NCBI GenBank assembly: GCA_947685225.1
Contig: CANTUV010000008.1
Span: 46,187,501-46,251,500, forward strand
Reading direction: 5' to 3'
Length of the DNA stretch: 64,000 bases
Source of the DNA: Garcia nutans
Taxonomy: Eukaryota > Streptophyta > Magnoliopsida > Malpighiales > Euphorbiaceae
The notes below the pieces were generated by a model. It was given only the letters and a program-made list of their open reading frames with translations, was not told the origin of the DNA and searched no databases. How positions within the stretch are numbered: position 1 is the stretch's first letter; each line of letters opens with the position of its first letter. Of this stretch, positions 34,998 through 47,424 are shown piece after piece. The position numbers and the translations under genes were made by a program.

Positions 34998-37900
34998 TGT
35001 AACACCCCTTCCCGACCTATAATAAGCCGAGGAGGAATGCTACATCAAGATACGAGCTCTGGTTATGTCAGCTTACTTAATGTTCCTTATAAAAATTTTT
35101 CAAAAAAAATTTTGACGGAGTCTCCCTTAAAATTCTAGGTCCCAAGTGTCGACAAAATTGATTTTTCTTATATTTGAAAAACATTTTGTTTCACAATTCA
35201 ACTCAAGTACACTCCCAATAATCCACCCTTATAACCTCAACTACAATCCTGCAAGAAGAATTCACACTTCTATATTCACAATCCGACTCAATTTAAAACC
35301 ATACAGTTATTATACATTACTAGATTTATACATATAAATACTCTCTCGTCAGAAATACATCATAATTAAAATTTATACATGTATGCATAACCCTCTAGTT
35401 GGTCTCGACAAACTTTACTCTTCTTGTGGCATAACAAAAGACTTCATATCTTCCATCTAAAAACCTGCGCGAATAAACACCCGCGCTAAGCCCGAGAGCT
35501 TAGTAGTCCAAATATAAAATATAAACATATAGTATAGAAGTATTGATATGTAATGATACATCGATTCAATATATAATTAGTTCTTATCATATCTTCTTTT
35601 CTTTTTAACTTTATCTTTAATATATCCTAGCTAATTTCATATAAGATGTATATATATATATAATATTATCACCAACCCCAATGCATCACCAATACTCAAA
35701 ACCAATATATTAATACCCCTACATTATATATATACCATACCAACCATTATTGCAATACACACATTACACATCATATCACTCATTATTGCAATACACAATC
35801 TACATATCATATAAATCATAAATCATATTTCCAATAAAGACAACCTTTATCATCAACCACAATTCATTTTCCTATTACACTTAATAACATTATATTATTC
35901 ACAATCCACCAAGCATAATTCATTATTAATACTCACAATCAATATTTCAATACTTGCATTTCACATTGACAATAAAGACAGACTCGGGCCCAAAACACTA
36001 ATATGTTATTCAAAGTTCAGAGTTACTGCTTTGATCCATAATCACAATAATCAAGCCCGTAGGCAACATATATCATATCTCTATCCATGGAGAGTGTAAC
36101 AGACCCAGTCTCTTGGACCATCCACCCGACTAATCGAGAAGATCCTCAACCCGGCAAGACTGTTACTTTTCATATATTTCACATTTATAATTCATATAGT
36201 GTAACAGACCCAGTCTCTTGGACCATCAACTCAACAACTTGAGGAGATCCTCAACCCGGCTAGACTGTTACATTTCATATGTTATAGGCATGCCGTCAAA
36301 TCCAGAACTCTGAAAGTTGAATTAACATATTAGACACAACTCTTTTCATTTATATCTTTGTACATTTCTTTCTCAATTCATTTCATTTTCATAACAGGCA
36401 ACCATGCCTCAATTATAATTCATTTACATTCTCGTAGCCAACACAATGGCTTCACATCTCATTTGATTCATCATAGCCAATCTCAATGGCTTCACCTCTT
36501 ATCATATTTCAATTCACGTTATAGCACTTCATCATTCAAGTATACATAAACAATTATATTGAGCATATATCTTAAATTCATCATCATATAATCAACATGT
36601 CTATTTATTTCATTTCAATCATTATTACCAACCACAATTACAATACATTTCATCATTTCTCAAAACACATTAGCACAATTCATCATTACAATATTTATCA
36701 TAACAAATTGCATTGTACTTACCTATTTGAATGATCTTCATATCTTTCACATCATCCAATCATAACCTTAATCAAATTATATTGACAATATAGTAATTCA
36801 CTTAACACATTTACAAACAAATGTGTTAAGTCTTAATTCATGTAAATAAGTGCAATCATATAAACTTTGTACTTACCTTAAAACCAACTTACACCACTCT
36901 ATACACCTACTCTTCCAAGAATCCTCAACACTTAGATTAGGGCAATTCAACCTCTTCACAACCTAATCCAAAAGGAATATTAGCAAAATGACCATATGAA
37001 TAGTAAATTCTGGTTTTAGACTAAATTTTATCCTTATTTTGAAAATTTGTATAAAATAATATACTTGACTAAAAACTCTAAAATTTTTACAGAACTTAAT
37101 TTTACATCTTAAAATCATTCCTTTAAAATTTCAGATCAAACTGAACACAAAATCTTGGTCAAATAGTTCACCCAAACAGACTGCCCCAATTGCCCTGCAT
37201 CCTGGCAGCAGTTCTAAACTTTGTGAATTCCATAACTTAAATTCAATCAACTTGGTTCCAAATTATTTTTCTCAAATACTAGACTCATTAAGCAACAACA
37301 TATCCAAAATTCAATTGAATATAATTTTTCTACATTTTATTAAAAATCCCGAAATATAGCTGTCTCAGTTAAGGTACCTGCTGGAACAGATCTAATAAAA
37401 ATAATCTTTCTAAACTCATAACCTATCCAAAATCGAATCAACATATTTTTCAGTCATTCTAGACTCATAGAGGCACAACATATCAAAAATTCACTTCAAG
37501 AACATTTTTCTATAATTAATTAAAAATCATACAAATCACAGCCTTTACTAATTGTAAAACAGAAACAATTTCACTAAACACAAACATACATCAATTATTC
37601 CATTTTCCAACTCATATATATATCAAACCCTTACTAACCAATTTAATAATCCATCATCATCCTCACAAATAACCATTTAAATCTACACATATCTTTCAAT
37701 CTTTCACTATTATCATCTTAACATACTAACTACATCCCATATCAATACAATCAATGGAAATCAATTCAAAGAAATGAATACTTACTTGAGTAGTCTTTGC
37801 CAAATCTTCAATCTTCACTTCAATTCTCTTTAAGCCCTTAAAAATTTTGATGTGCATAATTAAAATCTCCTTTCTCTCTTTCTCTCTCTCTCTCTCTCGT

Positions 37901-38335
37901 AAGAAGAAGAAGAAGAAGGAGACAAGAAGATTTTTCTTCTTTTCTTCATACTTATCCTATATATATATATATATAATAATAATAATATTAATTATTTCTA
38001 AAAATTCTCCACCACAACCTTCATTCAACCCTTTGACTTTCTTTTCTTCTTTCTCTTTTATAAATATTATTATCATTATTATTAATTAATTAATATTATA
38101 TATATATATATTCACTTTTCCTACACCACTTTATACATTATGTATATGTGGTGTATATGTGGGTATATGTATATTCCTTTTATATTTCCCATATATTTTC
38201 CAAATACCAAATATACATCTCATCCCTCAAATACATCTACCTCTTCATTTCTTTTCTCTTTTCATCAAACATATACATTTAATCCAAATACAACAATAAC
38301 TCTAAAACTTTTAGGGTATATATTGGGATATTACA
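34998..38335 (-). repeat. E4 3' LTR
   Basis: It carries two copies of a module with CCCAGTCTCTTGGACCATC and ATCCTCAACCCGGC (about 36091-36167 and 36183-36269) that also occurs in E3 LTRs. About 36877-37565 is nearly the same as a block of the E2 LTR, whereas the rest is much more diverged from E2. It has (CT)n, (AAG)n and (AT)n tracts near 37866-37980. ACTTACCT at 36871-36878 is the inverted AGGTAAGT. Open frames are duplicated exactly in the other LTR and look non-coding. Confidence 0.93.
35486..35503 (-). other. LTR hairpin, CTAAGC-CCGAGA-GCTTAG form
   Basis: A 6-bp stem with a 6-base loop, flanked by GCG, at the same LTR position as in the other Tekay-type families. An identical copy lies at about 42314-42331. 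Confidence 0.6.
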
Positions 38336-38372
38336 ATTCTCTCCCCCTTAAATAATTTCGTCCTCGAAATTA
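38336..38372 (-). other. E4 polypurine tract and pre-tract hairpin
   Basis: On the minus strand the hairpin is TAATTTCG-AGGA-CGAAATTA (38353-38372), then TTAAGGGGGAGAGAAT next to the LTR. It is identical in its core to E3. Confidence 0.85.
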
Positions 38373-41300
38373 TCCAGCACAATAACAATTCATTTATAAT
38401 AAAACACCATCTTAATTCATATGAAGGTAATCGTATTCTTATATTATGATTTCATCAAATTACATAACTTTTACTCTTCCACCTTTAGTCAATCATCTTT
38501 TCCCAATTCACAACTCATCATTATATAGCTATATTTATCTTATTACTTTTTCAACAAAACACCCAAAATAACTCATTACATTTCAAAGAAATTTTCTTTT
38601 ATACAATAATCAAATCATCTTATAATCTATAAATATACCATTCATCTATTACATTCAAGATATTTATCACTTCATCTTTTTATAGGCAATCTTTTAACTT
38701 TAATCTTGGAAATTATTGAATTAAATCTTACTATAGATTATCCTGTTATTACAATCACTTTTGAAAATAACCACTTATCAAACCTTGATTGATAACAATA
38801 TTTTCATTTCTTATACTTAAATCCCTCTTTACCATGTTTTTCACTTAATATTAATATCGATACAATCTTTATAAATTTACTTTACAGATAATCAACCTTT
38901 TTCCTTTCATTATCTTTAATAACTGATATATCATAATTCATTCATGTATCAGCATATCACTTCATATATACATTATCATATATATCTTATACTCTTAGCA
39001 TAACTATACATATTAAATCTCGATAATAATTCACAATCTTAATGAATTCTAGATCAATTGATCTAGCTGTCATAAAATAACAACATTTCAATCTTATTCC
39101 ATTCAAACCAACCATTAACTTATTTAAGTTTATCATCACATATCAATATACATAACACAATTCTATTAGGTCAAACTCATTCTCAACTTCTAATCCCTTA
39201 GGATCCATCTGTTCGACTCCTTACTAACAAATTACTTCAAATTATCTTTCAATATTCATATATATCTTCTGCTTTCAATAATAGCAGTGCAATCTCCCAT
39301 AATTCTCATAATTTTTCTCATACTATAATTATTACCCATAGTTCATTCACTTAACATTGTTTCCATCAATTAATTTATCTTATAACAAAAATATATTCAG
39401 TATCATTTTCAATCACATTTCATAAATTTCTCCCATTTATCATATTCTCACATTATCATACCATTACTATGATTACATAATCACTTTTTATTCATTCTTC
39501 ACAATTCAAGACATTTACACGGTTCTCTTCTCTATTCATATTTTTCATAATTATAAACAAATTTCTAACATAGAATTGATAAGATACCACTTTACCAATC
39601 ACAACTCCTAACCATATTTCTTGAAACAAAATTATCAATCTCACCCACATAATACTACAATCATATCACCTTAGGCCCAAATCTGCTGATAACAAACTTA
39701 ACCAGCCAATTACACTAAACAAATTATATAGCCAGAGTATATTAATAGTCACATATGTAGTTTATAAATCAATATTGTTCCTCTATTATTCTTCTTCAAA
39801 CATTTCCAACTATCTCAAAAGTTGACATAATTCAACTTTGTCTCCAAAACAATTTGTTCTTGATCATATGATTATCATTAGCCTAACTCACATCAACAAT
39901 ATTTCTTATAACACTTATGTGTACAACATTCAATCATATACAAACTTTATACAACTTCCATTTCTAACCTATCTCTTATAAAACTTTTCATACATTATAC
40001 TTTCCATCTTTATTAAACACATATACATATAATATATTTCCACAAGCATAATCCTTCAACCAGAAAGCATTATATGATAGTCTAGCTCAGTTATTATCAT
40101 AACAATTTCATCGTCCATTGTTACTCGAGTCCTTTTTCACTTTCCATTACAATCCATAGTCTAACTCTTCATAAATCAAAACTTAATTTCTCATAGATCC
40201 ACTAATACATGCCATATCATTCTTCATACCACTATACAAATAATTATACCACATTCACATACATAGGTCACGTTCACAATGTGACTTGCTTTCATATTTC
40301 TTACACTTTACAATTATATTTAATTCCTCTTTTTCATACCATCAATACACATTTAACATTTATTATTTTTCATTGAACAACACCATTTTCATCTTCTTTT
40401 TTTTTTTTTTTTTTTTTACATGACTTAAATTATTTATATATATCTCACATATTTATACATATGTCCCTTACATCCAATCATATACACATCGCCCATTAAT
40501 CCCTATAAAATTTCCAAATTTCGTTATCACAAATCTCAATTTCTTGAACTAACATTGCTCAATCCAATTCTCACTATTAATATTATCACATGACCTAACT
40601 TTGCACAAGTTTATCAATGCAAGAGTACTCATTCTCAACACTAATAGATATGTAGTTGTATAGGTTACAAACACGCAATACTATGCGTACATTACACTTT
40701 CAAGTGATCAACTCAATCCTTGATCACTAGCATCTTACATCCCATTATCACCTTCCAAGTAGTCAACCTTATCATGATTACTTCATCACTTGCCAACTTT
40801 TAGTTCATCAAATTACATATCTGTAAGTCATTCTTAATATGCAAAAATTTTCATTCCACTTAACTCATATACGTACTATACATTAAATTTTCGATATTTA
40901 AATAATCTTTATCCAAATTCCGTTAACATTATAAATTCTCCTCTTACTACTTTGCTTAAACTTCAATTTACTCATCTCGTTTTATTAATATAAACTTAAG
41001 TAAATATCTTATATATACATACTACAAAGCAACATCAAAATATATCCTTTTTACAATCATTAAAGCTCATTTCAAAAATCCAAATATTACACATTATCAC
41101 CATTAACATGAGCTTTAACAATACTCAAGCATATTATATTCCTACCATTCAAACCACAATGTTTACATTAAATTAACAATACTAACAACACCATTTTATC
41201 TCCTTGCTTAACCCCTATCATTTTTTTTTTAATCTTAACTTTACATATTCAAACCTTAAGTTATCACACTTTGTCTATATCAATCAACTCATTCAATATT

Positions 41301-41809
41301 CCACCATATTCTCTTCATTATAATTACATATCCATCCATATTATCCATCAACAATATTTCCTCTCCCTTGCAATCCAAACATAAGCTTTATTAGAAAGAG
41401 ATTCAAATAGTAGAGGAAAGATTACATACTTTGATTTTGATTTTGTTTTTAATTCATTTTTTTTTACTTTATTTTTCCTGATCATTTCTTTATATTATAA
41501 TCATATTTCACATTTTCTTTCCTCAAGGAAACTACCATTCTTTAATTTATCACTTAAACTTACATAAATTTTTCCATCTCATTGCTTTCTTTAAATTTCC
41601 ATTCATATAGAACTTCATCCACACATTATTATCCATTTCATACAATTCAATACATTTCAATTCATATAATACCACATTCGAGACCAACCTAGATGTTAAT
41701 GCATATGCATGTATCAAAAATTTCATTCTTTTCATTTTCATTCATCATCATTTTTCTTTTTAAAACATTTCCTTTTTAAATTTACTTAGGCCGAGAATCT
41801 CGAACCTAA
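38373..41809 (-). other. E4 non-coding internal domain
   Basis: About 3.4 kb of AT-rich sequence with no supported gene. Blocks match the E3 interior in the same element orientation, for example the two flanks of the primer site and the stretch near 39840-39900. A poly-T run lies at about 40398-40418. Confidence 0.75.
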
Positions 41810-41821
41810 GCTCTGATACCA
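41810..41821 (-). other. E4 primer binding site
   Basis: The minus strand reads TGGTATCAGAGC, seven bases inside the 5' LTR, then TTAGGTTCGAGATTCTCGGC, almost the same as in E3. Confidence 0.92.
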
Positions 41822-41828
41822 AAACAAT

Positions 41829-44800
41829 TGTAACACCCCTTCCCGACCTATAATAAGCCGAGGAGGAATGCTACATCAAGATACGAGCTCTGGTTATGTC
41901 AGCTTACTTAATGTTCCTTATAAAAATTTTTCAAAAAAATTTTGACGGAGTCTCCCTTAAAATTCTAGGTCCCAAGTGTCGACAAAATTGATTTTTCTTA
42001 TATTTGAAAAACATTTTGTTTCACAATTCAACTCAAGTACACTCCCAATAATCCACCCTTATAACCTCAACTACAATCCTGCAAGAAGAATTCACACTTC
42101 TATATTCACAATCCGACTCAATTTAAAACCATACAGTTATTATACATTACTAGATTTATACATATAAATACTCTCTCGTCAGAAATACATCATAATTAAA
42201 ATTTATACATGTATGCATAACCCTCTAGTTGGTCTCGACAAACTTTACTCTTCTTGTGGCATAACAAAAGACTTCATATCTTCCATCTAAAAACCTGCGC
42301 GAATAAACACCCGCGCTAAGCCCGAGAGCTTAGTAGTCCAAATATAAAATATAAACATATAGTATAGAAGTATTGATATGTAATGATACATCGATTCAAT
42401 ATATAATTAGTTCTTATCATATCTTCTTTTCTTTTTAACTTTATCTTTAATATATCCTAGCTAATTTCATATAAGATGTATATATATATATAATATTATC
42501 ACCAACCCCAATGCATCACCAATACTCAAAACCAATATATTAATACCCCTACATTATATATATACCATACCAACCATTATTGCAATACACACATTACACA
42601 TCATATCACTCATTATTGCAATACACAATCTACATATCATATAAATCATAAATCATATTTCCAATAAAGACAACCTTTATCATCAACCACAATTCATTTT
42701 CCTATTACACTTAATAACATTATATTATTCACAATCCACCAAGCATAATTCATTATTAATACTCACAATCAATATTTCAATACTTGCATTTCACATTGAC
42801 AATAAAGACAGACTCGGGCCCAAAACACTAATATGTTATTCAAAGTTCAGAGTTACTGCTTTGATCCATAATCACAATAATCAAGCCCGTAGGCAACATA
42901 TATCATATCTCTATCCATGGAGAGTGTAACAGACCCAGTCTCTTGGACCATCCACCCGACTAATCGAGAAGATCCTCAACCCGGCAAGACTGTTACTTTT
43001 CATATATTTCACATTTATAATTCATATAGTGTAACAGACCCAGTCTCTTGGACCATCAACTCAACAACTTGAGGAGATCCTCAACCCGGCTAGACTGTTA
43101 CATTTCATATGTTATAGGCATGCCGTCAAATCCAGAACTCTGAAAGTTGAATTAACATATTAGACACAACTCTTTTCATTTATATCTTTGTACATTTCTT
43201 TCTCAATTCATTTCATTTTCATAACAGGCAACCATGCCTCAATTATAATTCATTTACATTCTCGTAGCCAACACAATGGCTTCACATCTCATTTGATTCA
43301 TCATAGCCAATCTCAATGGCTTCACCTCTTATCATATTTCAATTCACGTTATAGCACTTCATCATTCAAGTATACATAAACAATTATATTGAGCATATAT
43401 CTTAAATTCATCATCATATAATCAACATGTCTATTTATTTCATTTCAATCATTATTACCAACCACAATTACAATACATTTCATCATTTCTCAAAACACAT
43501 TAGCACAATTCATCATTACAATATTTATCATAACAAATTGCATTGTACTTACCTATTTGAATGATCTTCATATCTTTCACATCATCCAATCATAACCTTA
43601 ATCAAATTATATTGACAATATAGTAATTCACTTAACACATTTACAAACAAATGTGTTAAGTCTTAATTCATGTAAATAAGTGCAATCATATAAACTTTGT
43701 ACTTACCTTAAAACCAACTTACACCACTCTATACACCTACTCTTCCAAGAATCCTCAACACTTAGATTAGGGCAATTCAACCTCTTCACAACCTAATCCA
43801 AAAGGAATATTAGCAAAATGACCATATGAATAGTAAATTCTGGTTTTAGACTAAATTTTATCCTTATTTTGAAAATTTGTATAAAATAATATACTTGACT
43901 AAAAACTCTAAAATTTTTACAGAACTTAATTTTACATCTTAAAATCATTCCTTTAAAATTTCAGATCAAACTGAACACAAAATCTTGGTCAAATAGTTCA
44001 CCCAAACAGACTGCCCCAATTGCCCTGCATCCTGGCAGCAGTTCTAAACTTTGTGAATTCCATAACTTAAATTCAATCAACTTGGTTCCAAATTATTTTT
44101 CTCAAATACTAGACTCATTAAGCAACAACATATCCAAAATTCAATTGAATATAATTTTTCTACATTTTATTAAAAATCCCGAAATATAGCTGTCTCAGTT
44201 AAGGTACCTGCTGGAACAGATCTAATAAAAATAATCTTTCTAAACTCATAACCTATCCAAAATCGAATCAACATATTTTTCAGTCATTCTAGACTCATAG
44301 AGGCACAACATATCAAAAATTCACTTCAAGAACATTTTTCTATAATTAATTAAAAATCATACAAATCACAGCCTTTACTAATTGTAAAACAGAAACAATT
44401 TCACTAAACACAAACATACATCAATTATTCCATTTTCCAACTCATATATATATCAAACCCTTACTAACCAATTTAATAATCCATCATCATCCTCACAAAT
44501 AACCATTTAAATCTACACATATCTTTCAATCTTTCACTATTATCATCTTAACATACTAACTACATCCCATATCAATACAATCAATGGAAATCAATTCAAA
44601 GAAATGAATACTTACTTGAGTAGTCTTTGCCAAATCTTCAATCTTCACTTCAATTCTCTTTAAGCCCTTAAAAATTTTGATGTGCATAATTAAAATCTCC
44701 TTTCTCTCTTTCTCTCTCTCTCTCTCTCGTAAGAAGAAGAAGAAGAAGGAGACAAGAAGATTTTTCTTCTTTTCTTCATACTTATCCTATATATATATAT

Positions 44801-45165
44801 ATAATAATAATAATATTAATTATTTCTAAAAATTCTCCACCACAACCTTCATTCAACCCTTTGACTTTCTTTTCTTCTTTCTCTTTTATAAATATTATTA
44901 TCATTATTATTAATTAATTAATATTATATATATATATATATTCACTTTTCCTACACCACTTTATACATTATGTATATGTGGTGTATATGTGGGTATATGT
45001 ATATTCCTTTTATATTTCCCATATATTTTCCAAATACCAAATATACATCTCATCCCTCAAATACATCTACCTCTTCATTTCTTTTCTCTTTTCATCAAAC
45101 ATATACATTTAATCCAAATACAACAATAACTCTAAAACTTTTAGGGTATATATTGGGATATTACA
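41829..45165 (-). repeat. E4 5' LTR
   Basis: A 3337-bp partner of 34998-38335. The only differences I could find are in simple repeats, for example one A in the run near 35103/41934 and AT units near 37965/44795 and 38098/44926. Confidence 0.93.
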
Positions 45166-45170
45166 GCTAT

Positions 45171-45430
45171 AGAGCAATTCCCTCACATAGTAAAGTCATT
45201 CAAGTCATGATGCCTAGGCACAATAATTTATGAACATCAAGCTAGATTCCTCATTGGTTGAGCACCAAAATGACCAAAGACCAACAAAAATTTAATGAAA
45301 ATAATATATTTAAAAAATCTTAATTTTAAAAATATAATTATTCCAAGTAAGTACTAAAGAAAGCTAAATAAAATAAAAAGAGCAACACTTCAAGCTAAGG
45401 GAAGTTCATTGAGTTGGAGTCGAAGATACT
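45171..45430 (-). other. E6 sequence after gag, no gene seen
   Basis: AT-rich. The gag frame stops at 45431 on the minus strand and nothing recognisable follows. It was joined to 34992 before E4 inserted. Confidence 0.4.
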
Positions 45431-46293
45431 TCATTTATTTAGACACATCAAGGGCAAGGATTTTTTTCCATCATCAAGGATCATGGCTTCATCATCCATA
45501 GTTAATCCAAGTTTGCTTAGTAGCACATCCTCTTTAGCAGCTTCTCTATCCATGTCATGACAGGATGACAAGATAAAACTCTTCATGAAGGTTGTAAGCG
45601 ATGGCGCCCTTCCAAATTTAGGCAGAGGATTATTCTTAGTGTTTGGCTTATCAGGCTCAGGCAGCTTTCCACTATCAATTAAATTATGGATCTCATGCCT
45701 CAACTTCATACAGTTGTCTGTTTCGTATCCAAGCCTTTGATGGAATTGGCAAAATGCCTTAATATCAAAGTGAGGTGAAAGAGGATTAGGCAAAGGACGA
45801 GGGGTCAAGGGTTGCAACAATCCCTTCTTTTGTAGCTTATTGAGAATCCAAGATAGCGGCTTCCCTAATTCTGAAAACTACCTCATTCCTCCTAGACTAG
45901 TGGCATTAACATCAGCTTCCTTTTGTGTATTTTGATTGCTAGGCTGATAATTCCATTTTGCAGAAAAATGGTTCTTCTCTCTTTCCCTTTGACTTTTCCC
46001 ACGGGGTGATAGTCGCCTTTATTGCCCTACTTAGATAGCACATGGTTCGACTGGTCTCATAGAATAGGGATTGATCCCTCATTTTTTATTCAATCTCTAT
46101 TAGTGAACATGTTCCCCATTGATGCTGCCTTTCCCTTCTTTCTTATATTGATGGGAGATGCCTCATTAGCATTATTGATGAGCTCCAAAATTTCAATTAA
46201 ATGGGTCTTTATAATTTCAACCAATTGATCTTGTAGTTCGGCCATCCTAGCTTTGACAACTTCATCGAATATATCCCTTAACTGGTTATCCAT
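45431..46293 (-). pseudogene. gag: E6 gag, internally deleted
   Basis: The N-terminus starts at 46291-46293 (MDNQLRDIFDEVVKARMAEL) and corresponds to the part of E1 gag just before the E3 insertion. After NMFTNRD the frame ends, and the next similarity to E1 is in the C-terminal third (LQPLTPRPLPNPLSPHFDIK, then CQFHQRLGYETDNC). In this knuckle Tyr replaces the second His of E1. Comparison with E1 shows that most of the capsid core, roughly 200 residues, is missing. Confidence 0.8.
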
Positions 46294-47406
46294 CCTTCCA
46301 ATGAAGCACTTGAATCAAAAATCAATGTTGTAGGTGGTGTCATTATATGCTCTTGAATTGTCATAATACAGGGCTGTGAGCCAGAAAGGATTTATAATAT
46401 GTGATGTAATGCATGTATGCACAAACAATAAACAAAGAAAGATAATTAGGACTTTCCTTCCAACCTTATAACTTCCACACACGAATGGCGAGTCTCTTTT
46501 CCTAGGTATATGGTTAATAAAATACCAACATGGGATATCTTATTTTCAAATATTTCTCTCAGATGTTTCAACCAATAGTTATATTTTAAAAATGAAAATT
46601 AGTTCATGATAATTCTTATTAATTAGGTTTTAATCTATTCAACCAACTAAAGTAGCTTTTATGCTATATTGGATTAAAACTAAATTAAGAAGTTTATTAT
46701 AAATAAATTTCTCACTTGAAAAAAGTAACTAATGATTCATGCCAAAAATAAGCCCATGATTAATTATTCTTAGTATAAACTAGGCTCACAATTGATTTTT
46801 GGTATTCCCATAATTGACCTAAATAATTTGTACTTTGTTTCCAAGCCCATTGTAAAGAAAGATTTTAGAAAGAAAATAGATTTTGAGCTTTGTATTTAAG
46901 TCATGAGAAAAGAATTTTTGATTTATTTTTAGAAACGTTTTATGTCCAAAGACCGTTTTGAAAAGTTTTGAAAATAGCTTTGGTCTTTTGGATTTTAAAT
47001 AAAAATTTATTTTCAGCTTACAATATACTTAGGTCATATTAGAAAAAGAACAAACCAAATAAGCCATGATTTAAACTAACATAAACTAACCATAGTCAAA
47101 TAACAAGCATTTAGGGTAAAAACCTAAGGAAAGTAACTAGGCCAATTACATGAGCTTTAGTCTTTGGGTTGAAAGGCTTAGGTTCCCATAGCAAGTATAT
47201 ACCAAAAGGTACAAGGCTATGAGTGGTTATTCCATGCTCGATCTCTATACCTTGAGTTAAAGTATGGTATCCCTTACATAACACAACACGAGTAACACGA
47301 GCGTCCTAACTCATGCACACAATGCAATCTAATATGATGCAATGGATAATATCATGATAAGAAAGAATAGAATAATATAAAGACTAATAGAATCAACTTC
47401 TCTTAT
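46294..47406 (-). other. E6 untranslated leader
   Basis: Homologous to the E1 leader (4821-5838) and extending about 140 bp further toward gag, so it shows what E1 lost at the E3 junction. No gene is seen. Confidence 0.75.
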
Positions 47407-47424
47407 CCCCAGTAGAGCCACCAC
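47407..47424 (-). other. E6 primer binding site
   Basis: The minus strand reads TGGTGGCTCTACTGGGG, the E1 site with three changes. It directly follows the LTR end CACAG. Confidence 0.65.

Larger units (their letters stand above)
34998..45165 (-). mobile_element. E4: young non-coding LARD-like LTR element
   Basis: LTRs of 3338 and 3337 bp and a 3493-bp interior without genes. The target duplication GCTAT is perfect (34993-34997 and 45166-45170). Primer site, polypurine tract and pre-tract hairpin are all present. The LTRs look identical apart from one-unit changes in simple repeats, so this is the youngest insertion here. With no coding capacity it must have been moved by proteins of another element. 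Confidence 0.93.

Noticed and set aside
37847..38089. 80-codon plus-strand ORF in the E4 LTR
   Set aside because: It is a translation of CT, AAG and AT simple repeats.
35146..43379. Pairs of identical small ORFs at 35146/41976, 36358/43188 and 38140/44970
   Set aside because: They are the same LTR sequence present twice in E4; codon content is low-complexity and no domain is visible.
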